The position numbers were made by a program, and so were the translations under genes. Under the pieces are notes generated by a model. The model made no database searches. It was not told where the DNA came from and saw only the letters and a list, made by a program, of their open reading frames with translations. Shown here piece by piece: positions 1 to 8,652 of a DNA stretch of 49,929 nucleotides (its first letter is position 1; the number at the start of each line of letters is the position of its first letter). Source of the stretch: Kangiella sp. (GTDB lineage: Bacteria > Pseudomonadota > Gammaproteobacteria > Enterobacterales > Kangiellaceae); the NCBI GenBank assembly GCA_002733465.1, contig NVVT01000011.1:91048-140976 (forward strand), in the 5' to 3' direction.

Positions 1-2161
1 TACATTGTGGAGCTGTTGTATCGGTTTCATCCGTACTGACCACCCCGATCACTTTACTAACAATAAATCCACTAAGATCCGTAGAATAAACCACACAACG
101 ATAACCGGTATTAAATTCTAAACCACTCAAAGTAATAATATGACTTTTTTCCAAAGCGATTTTATTGACTTCACTAATACCATTGATTGATTCACAAACT
201 AAACGCGTATCCGCATTAAAATTTGTTTTCCAACTCAAGGTCATGGTATTACCTGTGAGCTTTTCAATTATAGGACCTGAAGTGATTTTTAATTCTTGTT
301 CAAAAGAATCCACAACAGTGGTGAATGAAAAGATATTACTCGTCGCATTATTGCCCGCAAGATCAATTGATTGGGTTTCAAAAAAGTATGTAGTGGATGG
401 TAATAAATTGGTTAATGAAATTTTATGTTCTGATTTAAAGTCTGCAGAAGTTTCAATTTGAGTTAAGGAGTTACTGTCAAAACCAAATAAAACTAAACTG
501 GAAGATGACTCATCAGTTTGCCATCTAATTTCTGCGCTAGTATCCGTAATATCTTGAACCAGGGGTCTACCAAGAATTAGTGGCGCAGTTGTGTCAGGTG
601 TTGAGCCTGTAGAAAATGCGACATGTGAAGAAATAACTGGACCATTTCCAACCGCATCTTTTGAAGAAACCGCCAATTGATAATTACTGCTAGGCGATAA
701 TCCCGTTAATTGAACAGAGTGCTCAGTCACTAAACTCGCATCATCAGTCACACCATAAGCAGTACCATTATTAAAAGAAACACCGCTAGTGGCTGGCTCA
801 TTAGTTGTCCAAGTGACGACTGCCGAAACATCCGACACATCAATAACAAAAGGTCCACTGATAATGATTGGACTATTAAAATCAGATGCAGAAATTGTCG
901 TTACACTTACAGCAGAACTTAAGAAAGGTCCATTACCTGCAATATCATTAATGCTGGCGGTAACAATATACGTTTTATTCGATTCGAGATCAGTGATTAA
1001 CAATTCGTGACAGCTATTCGCTTCAGAAAGAGAGTAATCAGTACTATCAACCGTAACAGTTCCCGTAACAGGCTCATTAGCACAAAATGAAACCGTAAAT
1101 TCTTCTGGACCAACATCAGATGCAATAGGCGATTGAATAAATTGTGGAGCGGTAGTGTCTGGTTCTGTTGCGCTAGTAAAATTTACAGTTTCACGAGCTG
1201 ATAGATTGCCTTGCTTATCACTAATATCAACAAATACTGAATAATTTGTATTTGCAATTAAGTTAGTAATAACAACACTGTGGAAAGTAGTTAAGCTATC
1301 ATCCGTGACTGTATCGCCTCCCACTAATTCGACAGTGGCGGTAGTCACTTCATCAGTGATCCATTCGACTACGGCTGAAATATCGGTAATGTTTCTTACA
1401 TAGGGACCAATAATAATTTTTGCTGGAGTAACATCAGAAAAAACTAGTTCCGCATTTAAGGCACCGTTAGAAGTCACCGGATAATCTAATTCAGAGACAT
1501 CAGCAAATCCACTTTCAGCATCTGACGCGAAGGTAATGTCGTAATAACAATCAACGTCATTGGCATAAAAAGAAGAAGCAATACAAGTATCCGATGAAAA
1601 AAGTAATAAGTCGTAATGACCATTTTCATCAGTAACCGTACTTTTATTAATATGGATAATGCTATGTTGCGAGCTTTTACCTTGCGCGCCTACTTCAGGT
1701 CCAGTCCAAACAAGCGTTGTTTGCATATCGACATTTGAAATACCTAACTGGTTGCTATCAACCACATTGCCAGAAAGTAAAAAGAAATCAAAAATAGAGT
1801 CTCGAACCGTATCACCCACTACCGGGAAATCTTCGCTTTGAAAAGACACGCTATTAGGCGCACCGGCGAGAGTCACATCAGTCGCATTGAAATATGCCCT
1901 AATAACATAATCACCATCGTCAACAGTCCAGCTATATAACCCGTCATCGGCGACTTTAATAATCGCTCCAGTTTGCACGAGAGTTCCACTATCTACTTGA
2001 AACAAAAGGGCATTTGCGCCAGATATGGGTGTACCATTTTTATCTTCAATGACACCAGATAAGGTGGCAGAATAGCTCGAAAAAGAAATAACCGAAGTAA
2101 CGAATAGAAAAATAAAGGATAACAATCGGGCTATTGACTGATTTGTAAATACCTTGCCCAT
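1..2161 (-). CDS. Secreted multi-domain surface protein with fibronectin-III-like repeats (3' end outside window)
   Basis: The minus strand is open from an ATG at 2161, preceded by a GGAG ribosome site about 7 nt upstream, to the window edge, giving 720 codons and no stop. Residues 1-32 form a signal peptide ending near SYSA. Two carboxypeptidase-regulatory-like beta domains follow (starting TLSGVIED and NVVDSNQLG). From about residue 248 there are at least five FN3-like repeats of roughly 95 residues, each opening with a line such as GPYVRNITDISAVVEW and carrying W-x-T-[DN]-E. These repeats are typical of adhesins and of non-catalytic parts of secreted enzymes. No catalytic domain is visible in the part shown. 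The predicted c-di-GMP riboswitch upstream suggests control with biofilm or attachment genes. Exact function unknown. Confidence 0.85.
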   Translation of the reverse strand, partial: MGKVFTNQSIARLLSFIFLFVTSVISFSSYSATLSGVIEDKNGTPISGANALLFQVDSGTLVQTGAIIKVADDGLYSWTVDDGDYVIRAYFNATDVTLAGAPNSVSFQSEDFPVVGDTVRDSIFDFFLLSGNVVDSNQLGISNVDMQTTLVWTGPEVGAQGKSSQHSIIHINKSTVTDENGHYDLLLFSSDTCIASSFYANDVDCYYDITFASDAESGFADVSELDYPVTSNGALNAELVFSDVTPAKIIIGPYVRNITDISAVVEWITDEVTTATVELVGGDTVTDDSLTTFHSVVITNLIANTNYSVFVDISDKQGNLSARETVNFTSATEPDTTAPQFIQSPIASDVGPEEFTVSFCANEPVTGTVTVDSTDYSLSEANSCHELLITDLESNKTYIVTASINDIAGNGPFLSSAVSVTTISASDFNSPIIISGPFVIDVSDVSAVVTWTTNEPATSGVSFNNGTAYGVTDDASLVTEHSVQLTGLSPSSNYQLAVSSKDAVGNGPVISSHVAFSTGSTPDTTAPLILGRPLVQDITDTSAEIRWQTDESSSSLVLFGFDSNSLTQIETSADFKSEHKISLTNLLPSTTYFFETQSIDLAGNNATSNIFSFTTVVDSFEQELKITSGPIIEKLTGNTMTLSWKTNFNADTRLVCESINGISEVNKIALEKSHIITLSGLEFNTGYRCVVYSTDLSGFIVSKVIGVVSTDETDTTAPQC

Positions 2162-2261
2162 ATAAAACTCCACTTTGATTTAAGCATTGTCAAAAAGTGT
2201 AGTACACAGACAGGAAAAAGCTGTTAAAAAGAAACAATGTTCTAAACAAGTGGTTCTTTAT

Positions 2262-2345
2262 GCAACCCCGCTATCATAAATGACTAAACACTCTTAGATC
2301 GGTAGCTTTGCGAGCCTATTCTTTCGAAATAGGTAGCCAATATCC
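2262..2345 (-). promoter_or_regulatory. Predicted cyclic di-GMP-I (GEMM) riboswitch
   Basis: Read on the minus strand, 2333-2315 forms a CCTATT/AATAGG stem closed by a C-GAAA-G tetraloop with one bulged T. It is followed by CTCGCAAAGC (2314-2305), then GATCTAA, a variable stem, and AGCGGGGTTGC (2272-2262). These are the P2 GNRA loop, the CGCAAAGC joining segment and the 3' P1/P3 strand of the GEMM-I class, in the right order and spacing. The 5' segment, usually GCAAACC, reads GGCTACC, so it is a divergent member. It lies about 100 nt upstream of the surface-protein start in the same orientation. A small hairpin CCTTGA-ATA-TCAAGG (about 2343-2358) sits 5' of it. I see no gene in the rest of 2162-2600. 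Confidence 0.72.
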
Positions 2346-2600
2346 TTGATATTCAAGGACTGCTCAACAATACCTCATTTTGAGATATATGGTTTCTATC
2401 GACTTGTTAACGATAAGCTTTAATAATGCGTGAAACTATTTCTAAGAGTGCATTGAGGTTAAAGTAGGAATAAATTTATATTTGTTAACATCAATACCAG
2501 GTCGTATAGTTGAAGCTATTGATTCTAATTGGAAAACTAGGTATATTTTCTAGCTTGTATAACTATTAAATAGTCCGATAATTTCAACTTGTTAACTTCT

Positions 2601-2990
2601 ATGAATCAAGATCCCTTTTATTGTTATGACTTCCATGATGCTCGTGTAATATGCGTTGTAAGAAAAGAAGATATTATCGAAATAGCTTTTGAAAATGCAG
2701 GTTTGAATAAGGAGCATTCGCAAGCATCAGGAAAGTATTGGGATATAACTAAGGGTGTGTTGCTTTTGCACGGAGTAACCGACGAAGAAGCTATTTTCTG
2801 GTCTGGAAATCAAGTAAGCGAAACGCACCCTGCTCCACAAATACCAATCGATTTGATTATGAAAGCAGAATACGTAAACGGCGTGCTTAGAATGGAGGGC
2901 TTTTTAAAAGATGTTCCTTGGTATACTTGGAACATTAAAACTAATAACTGTAGTGTAAATATATTAGAAAAAATTGAAGTAAACAACTAA
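2601..2990 (+). CDS. Hypothetical cytosolic protein, 129 aa
   Basis: The frame is open from a TTG at 2589, but the first ATG is at 2601 and is preferred; neither has a clear Shine-Dalgarno site. The product is a soluble, acidic, mixed alpha/beta protein with no signal peptide or membrane segment. It has a conserved-looking N-terminus (YCYDFHDARV) and several Trp/Tyr residues. I do not recognise the family. Its TAA stop abuts an ATG that begins a decayed copy of the methyltransferase start, so this gene was probably once followed directly by the methyltransferase gene now at 4122. Confidence 0.6.
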   Translation: MNQDPFYCYDFHDARVICVVRKEDIIEIAFENAGLNKEHSQASGKYWDITKGVLLLHGVTDEEAIFWSGNQVSETHPAPQIPIDLIMKAEYVNGVLRMEGFLKDVPWYTWNIKTNNCSVNILEKIEVNN

Positions 2991-3043
2991 ATGTCATTCT
3001 TATTTGCCTTTTTTACGATAACCTAATGTCTAATACAGAAAAA
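2991..3043 (+). pseudogene. Decayed duplicate of the methyltransferase gene 5' end
   Basis: These 53 bases match 4122-4175 (start of the methyltransferase gene) at about 80% identity with one base missing, which shifts the frame after codon 8. Both copies begin with ATGTCATT and both sit directly after a TAA stop (TAAATG). They flank the RhuM-family gene as direct repeats about 1.13 kb apart. The simplest reading is that a RhuM-bearing segment entered the methyltransferase gene or its start and brought or duplicated the gene's 5' end, leaving the original start to decay. Confidence 0.7.
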
Positions 3044-3113
3044 GTCAAAAATTTAAGGAATGTACGTCCAGCAAATTACAATTATTCGACTTCCTATAAA
3101 AAAAGAATGCCCA

Positions 3114-4121
3114 ATGAAAAATAACCAACTCATAATATATCAAGCCTCTGACGGAAAAGTCAAAATAGAAACACATTTTGAGAATGAGACCGTATGGTTA
3201 TCTACAGAACAAATAGCAGAACTTTTTCAACGGGATCGAAGCGTCATAACTAAGCACATTAGTAATATTTTTAAAGATGGTGAATTAAATAAAGAAATGG
3301 TCTGTGCAAATTTTGCACAGACCACTCAACATGGTGCAGTAAAAGGGCTAACACAATCAAAAGATGTTAAACATTATAATTTGGATGTCATAATTTCAGT
3401 TGGCTACAGAGTAAAGTCTCATCAGGGCATACACTTTAGAAAATGGGCAACCGCACTTATCAAAGAGTACTTGATCAAAGGTTTTGCAATGAACGATGAA
3501 CTGCTTAAAGAGGCAGGTGGCGGTAATTACTTTGATGAACTTTTGTCTCGAATCCGTGATATTCGTTCATCTGAAAAGGTGTTTTGGCGTAAAGTTTTAG
3601 ATGTTTACGCTACCAGTATCGATTACGACCCGCAAATAGAACAATCTGTTATGGTTTTTAAAACTATTCAAAATAAAATGCATTGGGCAAGCCATGGAGA
3701 AACAGCTGCGGAAACGGTATACAAGCGAGTAGATTCACTAAAAAAGGATATTGGACTGACTCACTTCAAAGGCGAAATACCGACAAGAAAAGAGGTTGAA
3801 ACGGCTAAAAACTACCTTGTAGAAGATGAGCTAAATATCCTAAACCGAATGGTGACGGCCTTTTTGGAAATTGCAGAAATCCAAGCATTAGATCGTACAC
3901 CAATGTATATGGCAGATTGGATTAAGCAGTTAGATAATTTCCTGAAATTAACCAATAAGAATATTTTGCAACATTCGGGAACAATTAGCCATCAAAAAGC
4001 AATTGAAAAAGCCCATAATGAATATACGATTTATAAAGAAAAAATTAAAAATCGAATTACCCAAGTTGAAAAAGACTTTATCAAGCAAATTGAGAATAAA
4101 ACAAAAGAATTGAAGCGTTAA
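3114..4121 (+). CDS. RhuM-family protein
   Basis: The frame is open from an ATG at 3060, but the internal ATG at 3114 gives an N-terminus (MKNNQLIIYQASDGKVKIET) matching the usual start of the virulence RhuM family (PF13310), so 3114 is preferred. The 335-residue product carries the family's DNA-binding-like N-terminal segment (VWLSTEQIAELFQRDRSVITKHI) and the conserved GYRVKSHQGIHFRKWAT block. The C-terminal third is charged and helical. The family is widespread in accessory DNA and was named from a Salmonella pathogenicity island; its molecular role is not established. It has no membrane segment. It ends with TAA immediately before the methyltransferase ATG, and the flanking direct repeat suggests it was acquired. 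Confidence 0.82.
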   Translation: MKNNQLIIYQASDGKVKIETHFENETVWLSTEQIAELFQRDRSVITKHISNIFKDGELNKEMVCANFAQTTQHGAVKGLTQSKDVKHYNLDVIISVGYRVKSHQGIHFRKWATALIKEYLIKGFAMNDELLKEAGGGNYFDELLSRIRDIRSSEKVFWRKVLDVYATSIDYDPQIEQSVMVFKTIQNKMHWASHGETAAETVYKRVDSLKKDIGLTHFKGEIPTRKEVETAKNYLVEDELNILNRMVTAFLEIAEIQALDRTPMYMADWIKQLDNFLKLTNKNILQHSGTISHQKAIEKAHNEYTIYKEKIKNRITQVEKDFIKQIENKTKELKR

Positions 4122-4739
4122 ATGTCATTTATATTCGCATATTTTTACGACAACTTAATGTCAAAAACAGAAGAAGCCTGCTTAAAAGAGTGGCGACAAA
4201 AACTCCTCAAAAATGTCTCTGGTGATGTTTTAGAAATTGGCGCTGGAACAGGAGCCAATATCGAGTTTTATCCTAAAAACATTAAATTAGTTTTAGCTGA
4301 ACCCGATAAAAATATGCGCCAACAAATTGAATCTAAAATCAGTAATAGCAAGTTAAAAACTACGATAGTATCTGACGGAACAGCAGAAAATATTGAAGCG
4401 AAGGATGACTCTTTTGATTTTGTTGTTTCAACTCTGGTATGTTGTTCTGTCACAAAGCCTGAACGTTCTTTACTTGAAATTAAAAGAGTCTTAAAACCTG
4501 GCGGTAGTTTAGTGTTTCTAGAACATGTTGGTGCAAAACAAGGATCTAAAAGAAGACGTTGGCAAAATATAATCAATCCATTTTGGAAAAAATTGGCTGG
4601 TAACTGTCATTTAAACCGAGATACCGAGGCATCTATATTGTCAGCAGGCTTCAAAATTAATGATATCAAACGGGAAAGCATGAGAAAAACAATACCAATT
4701 ATTCGACCTACAATTCGAGGTATGGCGGTAAAGCCATAA
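4122..4739 (+). CDS. Class I SAM-dependent methyltransferase (METTL7/UbiE-like)
   Basis: The 205-residue protein has motif I VLEIGAGTGAN (about residues 36-46), an acidic strand end (LAEPDKNM), SFDFVVSTLVCCSV as the motif II region, and LKPGGSLVFLEHV as motif III, so the Rossmann fold is complete. The layout and the N-terminal YFYDNLMSKTEE segment resemble small METTL7-like methyltransferases, whose bacterial substrates are mostly unknown. The start abuts the RhuM gene stop (TAAATG), and translational coupling is likely. It converges on the TonB-receptor gene with only 19 bases between them. The substrate cannot be assigned. Confidence 0.85.
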   Translation: MSFIFAYFYDNLMSKTEEACLKEWRQKLLKNVSGDVLEIGAGTGANIEFYPKNIKLVLAEPDKNMRQQIESKISNSKLKTTIVSDGTAENIEAKDDSFDFVVSTLVCCSVTKPERSLLEIKRVLKPGGSLVFLEHVGAKQGSKRRRWQNIINPFWKKLAGNCHLNRDTEASILSAGFKINDIKRESMRKTIPIIRPTIRGMAVKP

Positions 4740-4758
4740 TCTAGGTAGCCAACAGCTC

Positions 4759-6900
4759 TTATTGATCCTGTCGCCATTGCACACCTACAAAAAAGCTCCG
4801 ACGAACCCCAGGGAAATATCGCTCTTCAGTAAAAAAAGTATAGTCTGCGCGGGTGGCATATTTTTTGTTTAATAAATTATCTATTCGTGCAAAAACTTGC
4901 CAATCGTGATCCGTTTCCCAATTTACTCTTAAGTTGATCAGATCATGACCTTCATATTTATGCAGATTTTCTGCATCTGTAAAATAACCGCCTTGATGCA
5001 CCCACTCTAACTCGGTATTAAGGCTATCCGAGACGGCCCATTGTAGCTGTGCACTGCCGAATCGTTTTGGCGCGGTATCAATATCATTTCCATTGATATT
5101 TATTTCACCTAGCAATTGGTCGCTGACATATTGATGGGTTGCTAAAGATCCATTGATGGAAAAATTGAAGGAGTCGTTTATTAAATAATCGATCCGCGCT
5201 TCAACACCTCGATGTTTGGTTTGACCGTTACTTAAATTGAAAAAATTGGAATCTCGAAAAATTACATTATTTTTTTTCATTAAAAAAATCACCATTTCAT
5301 AAGAAAGTTGACGATGGTATTTCCTAAAACCCAATTCAAAACTATCTAGTTCAACCGATTTGAGATCTGCAACGGATTGCGATCGTTGCAATCGATATAA
5401 TTCAGTTGCCTGTGGAGCCCTAAACCCTTGAGCAAGATTTGCAAACACCTGCGAATTATTATCCAGTTGATAACCGACCCCCAATTTTGGCGACCAATTT
5501 GAAAACTCATCTTTTCGATCGTTTGGGCGACTGTAACGACAACCACCAAAACCACATTCAGTGCCATCCTCTCGGCTACGACCTGATAACATATTATTGC
5601 GATAGTCGTAACTCAAGTTCTCATAACGAATACCAGCGGTTATTTTCCACTGCTCTAAGAACTGCCAATCCAAGTGTAAAAAGGGTGCAACAAGGGTGGC
5701 GTCCACTTGGTAGTCATAGTGTTTACCGATGGGAATAGTGGCTTGTAAAAAAGCAGAGCCTTCAGTTGGATTTATTTGAGTTTGTTTTAAAAACCCGTCG
5801 CTAATCTCACTATCAAGACCGATAGACCAAGCTAGTTTATTACTCAGTTTTGAATAGTAACCCAGCTGAAATCCAAGGCTTTTCTGACCATTTTCTTCCA
5901 AGGGTTTGCCTGGCAAAAAATGCATTCTAAAAGTCATATCCGTCAATCGCACATAAGGGGTAAAGATGATTTTTGATTGCGTAGCTGAATTGCTAATATC
6001 GCCTAATGGTACTTCGAATCGGGACCATATTCTTAACGATTCAGCCTTTCTAAAAGCCTCTGGATTAGGGTTTGATCGAGCGACAGCGCTATTTCGATAA
6101 CTATCAGCGCCTAAAACAAAACCCGCTGTTTGTTGATTTAAATGAGTGAGACTAATTCCGCTATTCACCACTAAATCTTTAGTAGAATATAAATGTCGTC
6201 CACTCAATTTTTGTTGTTCATAGCCAGAATCATTTCGATAGCCTCCATCATGAGCAACGGTTAACGCTAGATTATAACCCGACGTTAGGTTATCAGAATC
6301 GGTGTTTCGGCTTCCAACTTGGGCTTTAAAACGAGAAAAGTCATCACTGCCTATTTCAATACCGAGCGAAGCGCGCGGGGATGCTGGTACGTCGGGAGTA
6401 TTAATGTTAATAATCCCATGTAGCGCGTTGGAACCGTAAAACGCACTTCCCGGCCCGCGCACCACTTCAATACTTTGCGCCTGTTCAGTATGTGCTTCAA
6501 AGAGTTCATTCACATTGCAAAAACCGGCGGCCCTTAAAGGGATATTATCCTCGGTGATTAAAAAACCACCGCAAGCTCCTGCTCCGGTTAACACCGGTGA
6601 ACGGATCGCCGGTAAATATTCTTGCCCGTTCCCTCGTTGTAAATTAACACCTGGAATTCTTTGTAATAATTCTTGAATATGCACATGAGCCACCTGACTA
6701 ATTTCTTCAACGGAAATTTTGTCAACATTGCCAATGTGCAAATGAGCATCTGAATCAGTGCGGGTTGCAATAACGATAATTGTTTTATCGTCAGCAGCTA
6801 GTTGTTCTTGTTGTTGCTCTTGTTGTTGATTTTTCGATTCCAAACCACTAACCAGCGGGCTTAGTAAAACCAATAAAACACACAGCGTATTTTTTCTCAT
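4759..6900 (-). CDS. TonB-dependent outer-membrane receptor
   Basis: The 713-residue protein has a signal peptide (residues 1-19), a Gln-rich linker, a TonB-box-like segment (KTIIVIATRT), a plug domain with IQELLQRIPGVNLQRG and EVVRGPGSAFYGSNALHGI, and a 22-strand-type barrel ending in an aromatic-terminated strand (RRSFFVGVQW). Two cysteines in the plug (GACGGF and AGFCNV) form a probable disulfide. It is the last gene of a three-gene minus-strand operon, 14 bases after the PQQ-dependent sugar dehydrogenase. That pairing suggests uptake of PQQ, a sugar or a sugar acid, but the substrate is inference only. Length and domain order are normal for the family. Confidence 0.93.
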   Translation of the reverse strand: MRKNTLCVLLVLLSPLVSGLESKNQQQEQQQEQLAADDKTIIVIATRTDSDAHLHIGNVDKISVEEISQVAHVHIQELLQRIPGVNLQRGNGQEYLPAIRSPVLTGAGACGGFLITEDNIPLRAAGFCNVNELFEAHTEQAQSIEVVRGPGSAFYGSNALHGIININTPDVPASPRASLGIEIGSDDFSRFKAQVGSRNTDSDNLTSGYNLALTVAHDGGYRNDSGYEQQKLSGRHLYSTKDLVVNSGISLTHLNQQTAGFVLGADSYRNSAVARSNPNPEAFRKAESLRIWSRFEVPLGDISNSATQSKIIFTPYVRLTDMTFRMHFLPGKPLEENGQKSLGFQLGYYSKLSNKLAWSIGLDSEISDGFLKQTQINPTEGSAFLQATIPIGKHYDYQVDATLVAPFLHLDWQFLEQWKITAGIRYENLSYDYRNNMLSGRSREDGTECGFGGCRYSRPNDRKDEFSNWSPKLGVGYQLDNNSQVFANLAQGFRAPQATELYRLQRSQSVADLKSVELDSFELGFRKYHRQLSYEMVIFLMKKNNVIFRDSNFFNLSNGQTKHRGVEARIDYLINDSFNFSINGSLATHQYVSDQLLGEININGNDIDTAPKRFGSAQLQWAVSDSLNTELEWVHQGGYFTDAENLHKYEGHDLINLRVNWETDHDWQVFARIDNLLNKKYATRADYTFFTEERYFPGVRRSFFVGVQWRQDQ

Positions 6901-6914
6901 TTAAACGCTTTTCA

Positions 6915-8045
6915 TTATTCTTTTACTGGTTGCAAACGTAAAACAGAACCACTGTCACTATCAGTCAAAACATACAGATACCCATCTGGTCCGGTTCGTA
7001 TATCGCGGATCCTTTGATTAAGTTCCTTAAGCATAATTTCTTGTTTAGTGACTTTGCCAGCTTTTAATATTAATCGTCTAACACTTCGTTCAGCTAAAGC
7101 GGCAACAAAGAGGTTACCCTTCCATTGAGGGAAAATATCGCCTTGGTATTCTGTCATGCCAGATGGCGCAATTGATGGCACCCAGTAAGTCACCGGTTGT
7201 TGCATTCCTTTAGCTTTATGATAGGGAGAAATAATCGCGCCCGAATAATCAACGCCATAAGTAATCGCCGGCCAGCCATAATTAAGTCCGGGTTTTATCA
7301 AGTTAAGTTCATCGCCACCTTTAGGACCGTGTTCGTGTTGCCAGATTTTTCCGTCTGCACTTAGTAAAATCGCTTGCGGATTACGATGACCATAGCTATA
7401 GATTTCCGGTAGCACATCTTTTCGTCCGACAAAAGGATTGTCTTGTGGAATACTGCCATCAGAATTGATCCGCAATATTTTCCCGAACATGCTTTTGAGA
7501 TTTTGTGCTTGCTCTCTATAGTTAAATCCATCGCCAGAAGTGACTAACAAAGTGCCATCCTTTAGAAAAACCATACGAGCACCGTAATGATGTGGAGTAT
7601 CTCTACCAGCTATAATAGTGAGAATGACTTTTGTTTGCTGAAGCGACATATCAACTAGTTTTGCACGAATCACTTTGAGCGTATTATCGTTTCTGGATCC
7701 AGAAGAGTAAGATAAATACAGGGTTTTGTTATTGACATAATCAGGATCGAGGATCACATCCATTAGCCCTCCTTGCCCTCGTACAAATAGCTCAGGTAAT
7801 CCTGAGATTTTCTGTTGCAGCAACTTCCCTTCTCGAATAATGCGCAAATTGCCGACTCTCTCTGTGACTAACATGTCATTATTCGGCAAAAAAGCGATGG
7901 ACCAAGGATGATCTAGCCCGTCAGCCACTGTGACGATTGAAAAATCTTTTGCTTGAATGATTTGACTCAATAGCAGAAAACAAAATCCAATAAATGGATG
8001 AAATAAATTGCGATTGCTTTGAATGCCTTGAATGCTATTTTTCAT
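6915..8045 (-). CDS. PQQ-dependent soluble aldose/sugar dehydrogenase (Asd/YliI family)
   Basis: A 376-residue protein with an N-terminal signal segment ending near IIQAKD, so it is probably periplasmic. It has the six-bladed propeller motifs of soluble PQQ glucose/aldose dehydrogenases: VADGLDHPWSIAFLP, GQGGLMDVILDP, PHHYGARMVF (residues 151-160, catalytic His region), IYSYGHRNPQ (215-224) and WQHEHGPKGGDELN (235-248), which bind PQQ and calcium. It would oxidise sugars to lactones and pass electrons to the respiratory chain. It overlaps the upstream membrane-protein gene by 11 bases and lies 14 bases before the TonB receptor. No pqq biosynthesis gene is in the window. Confidence 0.93.
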   Translation of the reverse strand: MKNSIQGIQSNRNLFHPFIGFCFLLLSQIIQAKDFSIVTVADGLDHPWSIAFLPNNDMLVTERVGNLRIIREGKLLQQKISGLPELFVRGQGGLMDVILDPDYVNNKTLYLSYSSGSRNDNTLKVIRAKLVDMSLQQTKVILTIIAGRDTPHHYGARMVFLKDGTLLVTSGDGFNYREQAQNLKSMFGKILRINSDGSIPQDNPFVGRKDVLPEIYSYGHRNPQAILLSADGKIWQHEHGPKGGDELNLIKPGLNYGWPAITYGVDYSGAIISPYHKAKGMQQPVTYWVPSIAPSGMTEYQGDIFPQWKGNLFVAALAERSVRRLILKAGKVTKQEIMLKELNQRIRDIRTGPDGYLYVLTDSDSGSVLRLQPVKE

Positions 8046-8490
8046 TAGAAAGCTCCTCAGGTTTGGACACAGAAGTTAATTTGGCGAACAACCAACCCGC
8101 TACCATGCAACAAATACCGGCTAATAACATTCCAAAGGATGTTCTAGCAGATGCGAGTAAAGTGACCCCCATAAAAAACTTTATTGAATAAAGAGTCATA
8201 GGGAAAGATGAAAATCCGGCGAACGAATACCACAGTTGACGATTTCCGCCAATAAAGCGATGGGCATAATTTGCAATAACAAATCCAACTAGAAAACTCG
8301 GTGCAATCAGCACTAATAAAGTTACCCCAAGGCCAAACAAATCCAAGGCCGTAGTCATTAAGCGATCGGTAAAAGAAACCGTCATTCCAAAACTGCTAAC
8401 TTCAGCGAGCACTAATTGGGTTGAGACTAAACTATTTAATCCTGCGGCAACCACAACCGACACGAAAAACCGAAAAAACGTTCGAAGCAT
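8035..8490 (-). CDS. Small integral membrane protein, unknown function
   Basis: The 151-residue product is strongly hydrophobic with about four membrane segments (roughly residues 6-28, 48-76, 85-110 and 118-138). The first may be a signal anchor. I do not recognise the family. Its 3' end overlaps the dehydrogenase start by 11 bases, so the two are translationally coupled and this gene leads the dehydrogenase/TonB-receptor operon. A membrane partner that takes electrons from the dehydrogenase or helps substrate entry is conceivable, but no redox motif supports it. Confidence 0.75.
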   Translation of the reverse strand: MLRTFFRFFVSVVVAAGLNSLVSTQLVLAEVSSFGMTVSFTDRLMTTALDLFGLGVTLLVLIAPSFLVGFVIANYAHRFIGGNRQLWYSFAGFSSFPMTLYSIKFFMGVTLLASARTSFGMLLAGICCMVAGWLFAKLTSVSKPEELSNEK

Positions 8491-8581
8491 TGATAGACCA
8501 GTGATTCATTAGATAAGTATTCGAATCATACGACATAGGCTAGAAAATTGGAAACGGTAGAGTTAAAGTAATCATGTGACA

Positions 8582-8648
8582 ATGTAATGGTCTAATTAAC
8601 TTGGAAGGTTTTCTAGCTTAGAATTCCAAGATCACTAGATCATTACAT
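8582..8648. repeat. Nested imperfect inverted repeat between lysE-like gene and PQQ operon
   Basis: An outer arm ATGTAATGGTCTA (8582-8594) pairs with TAGATCATTACAT (8636-8648), with one G-T pair. An inner arm CTTGGAA (8600-8606) pairs with TTCCAAG (8624-8630). The 67-base structure lies just downstream of the LysE-family stop on the minus strand and about 90 bases upstream of the PQQ operon. It may end lysE transcription or be a small repetitive element; it lacks a clear T tract. Confidence 0.45.
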
Positions 8649-8652
8649 CAAC

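Noticed and set aside
165..1841. Several plus-strand ORFs of 60-98 codons
   Set aside because: They are antisense to the continuous surface-protein frame, lack ribosome sites and show no domain.
3060..4121. RhuM gene as part of an insertion sequence
   Set aside because: No transposase, no terminal inverted repeats; only the direct repeat of the methyltransferase start is seen.
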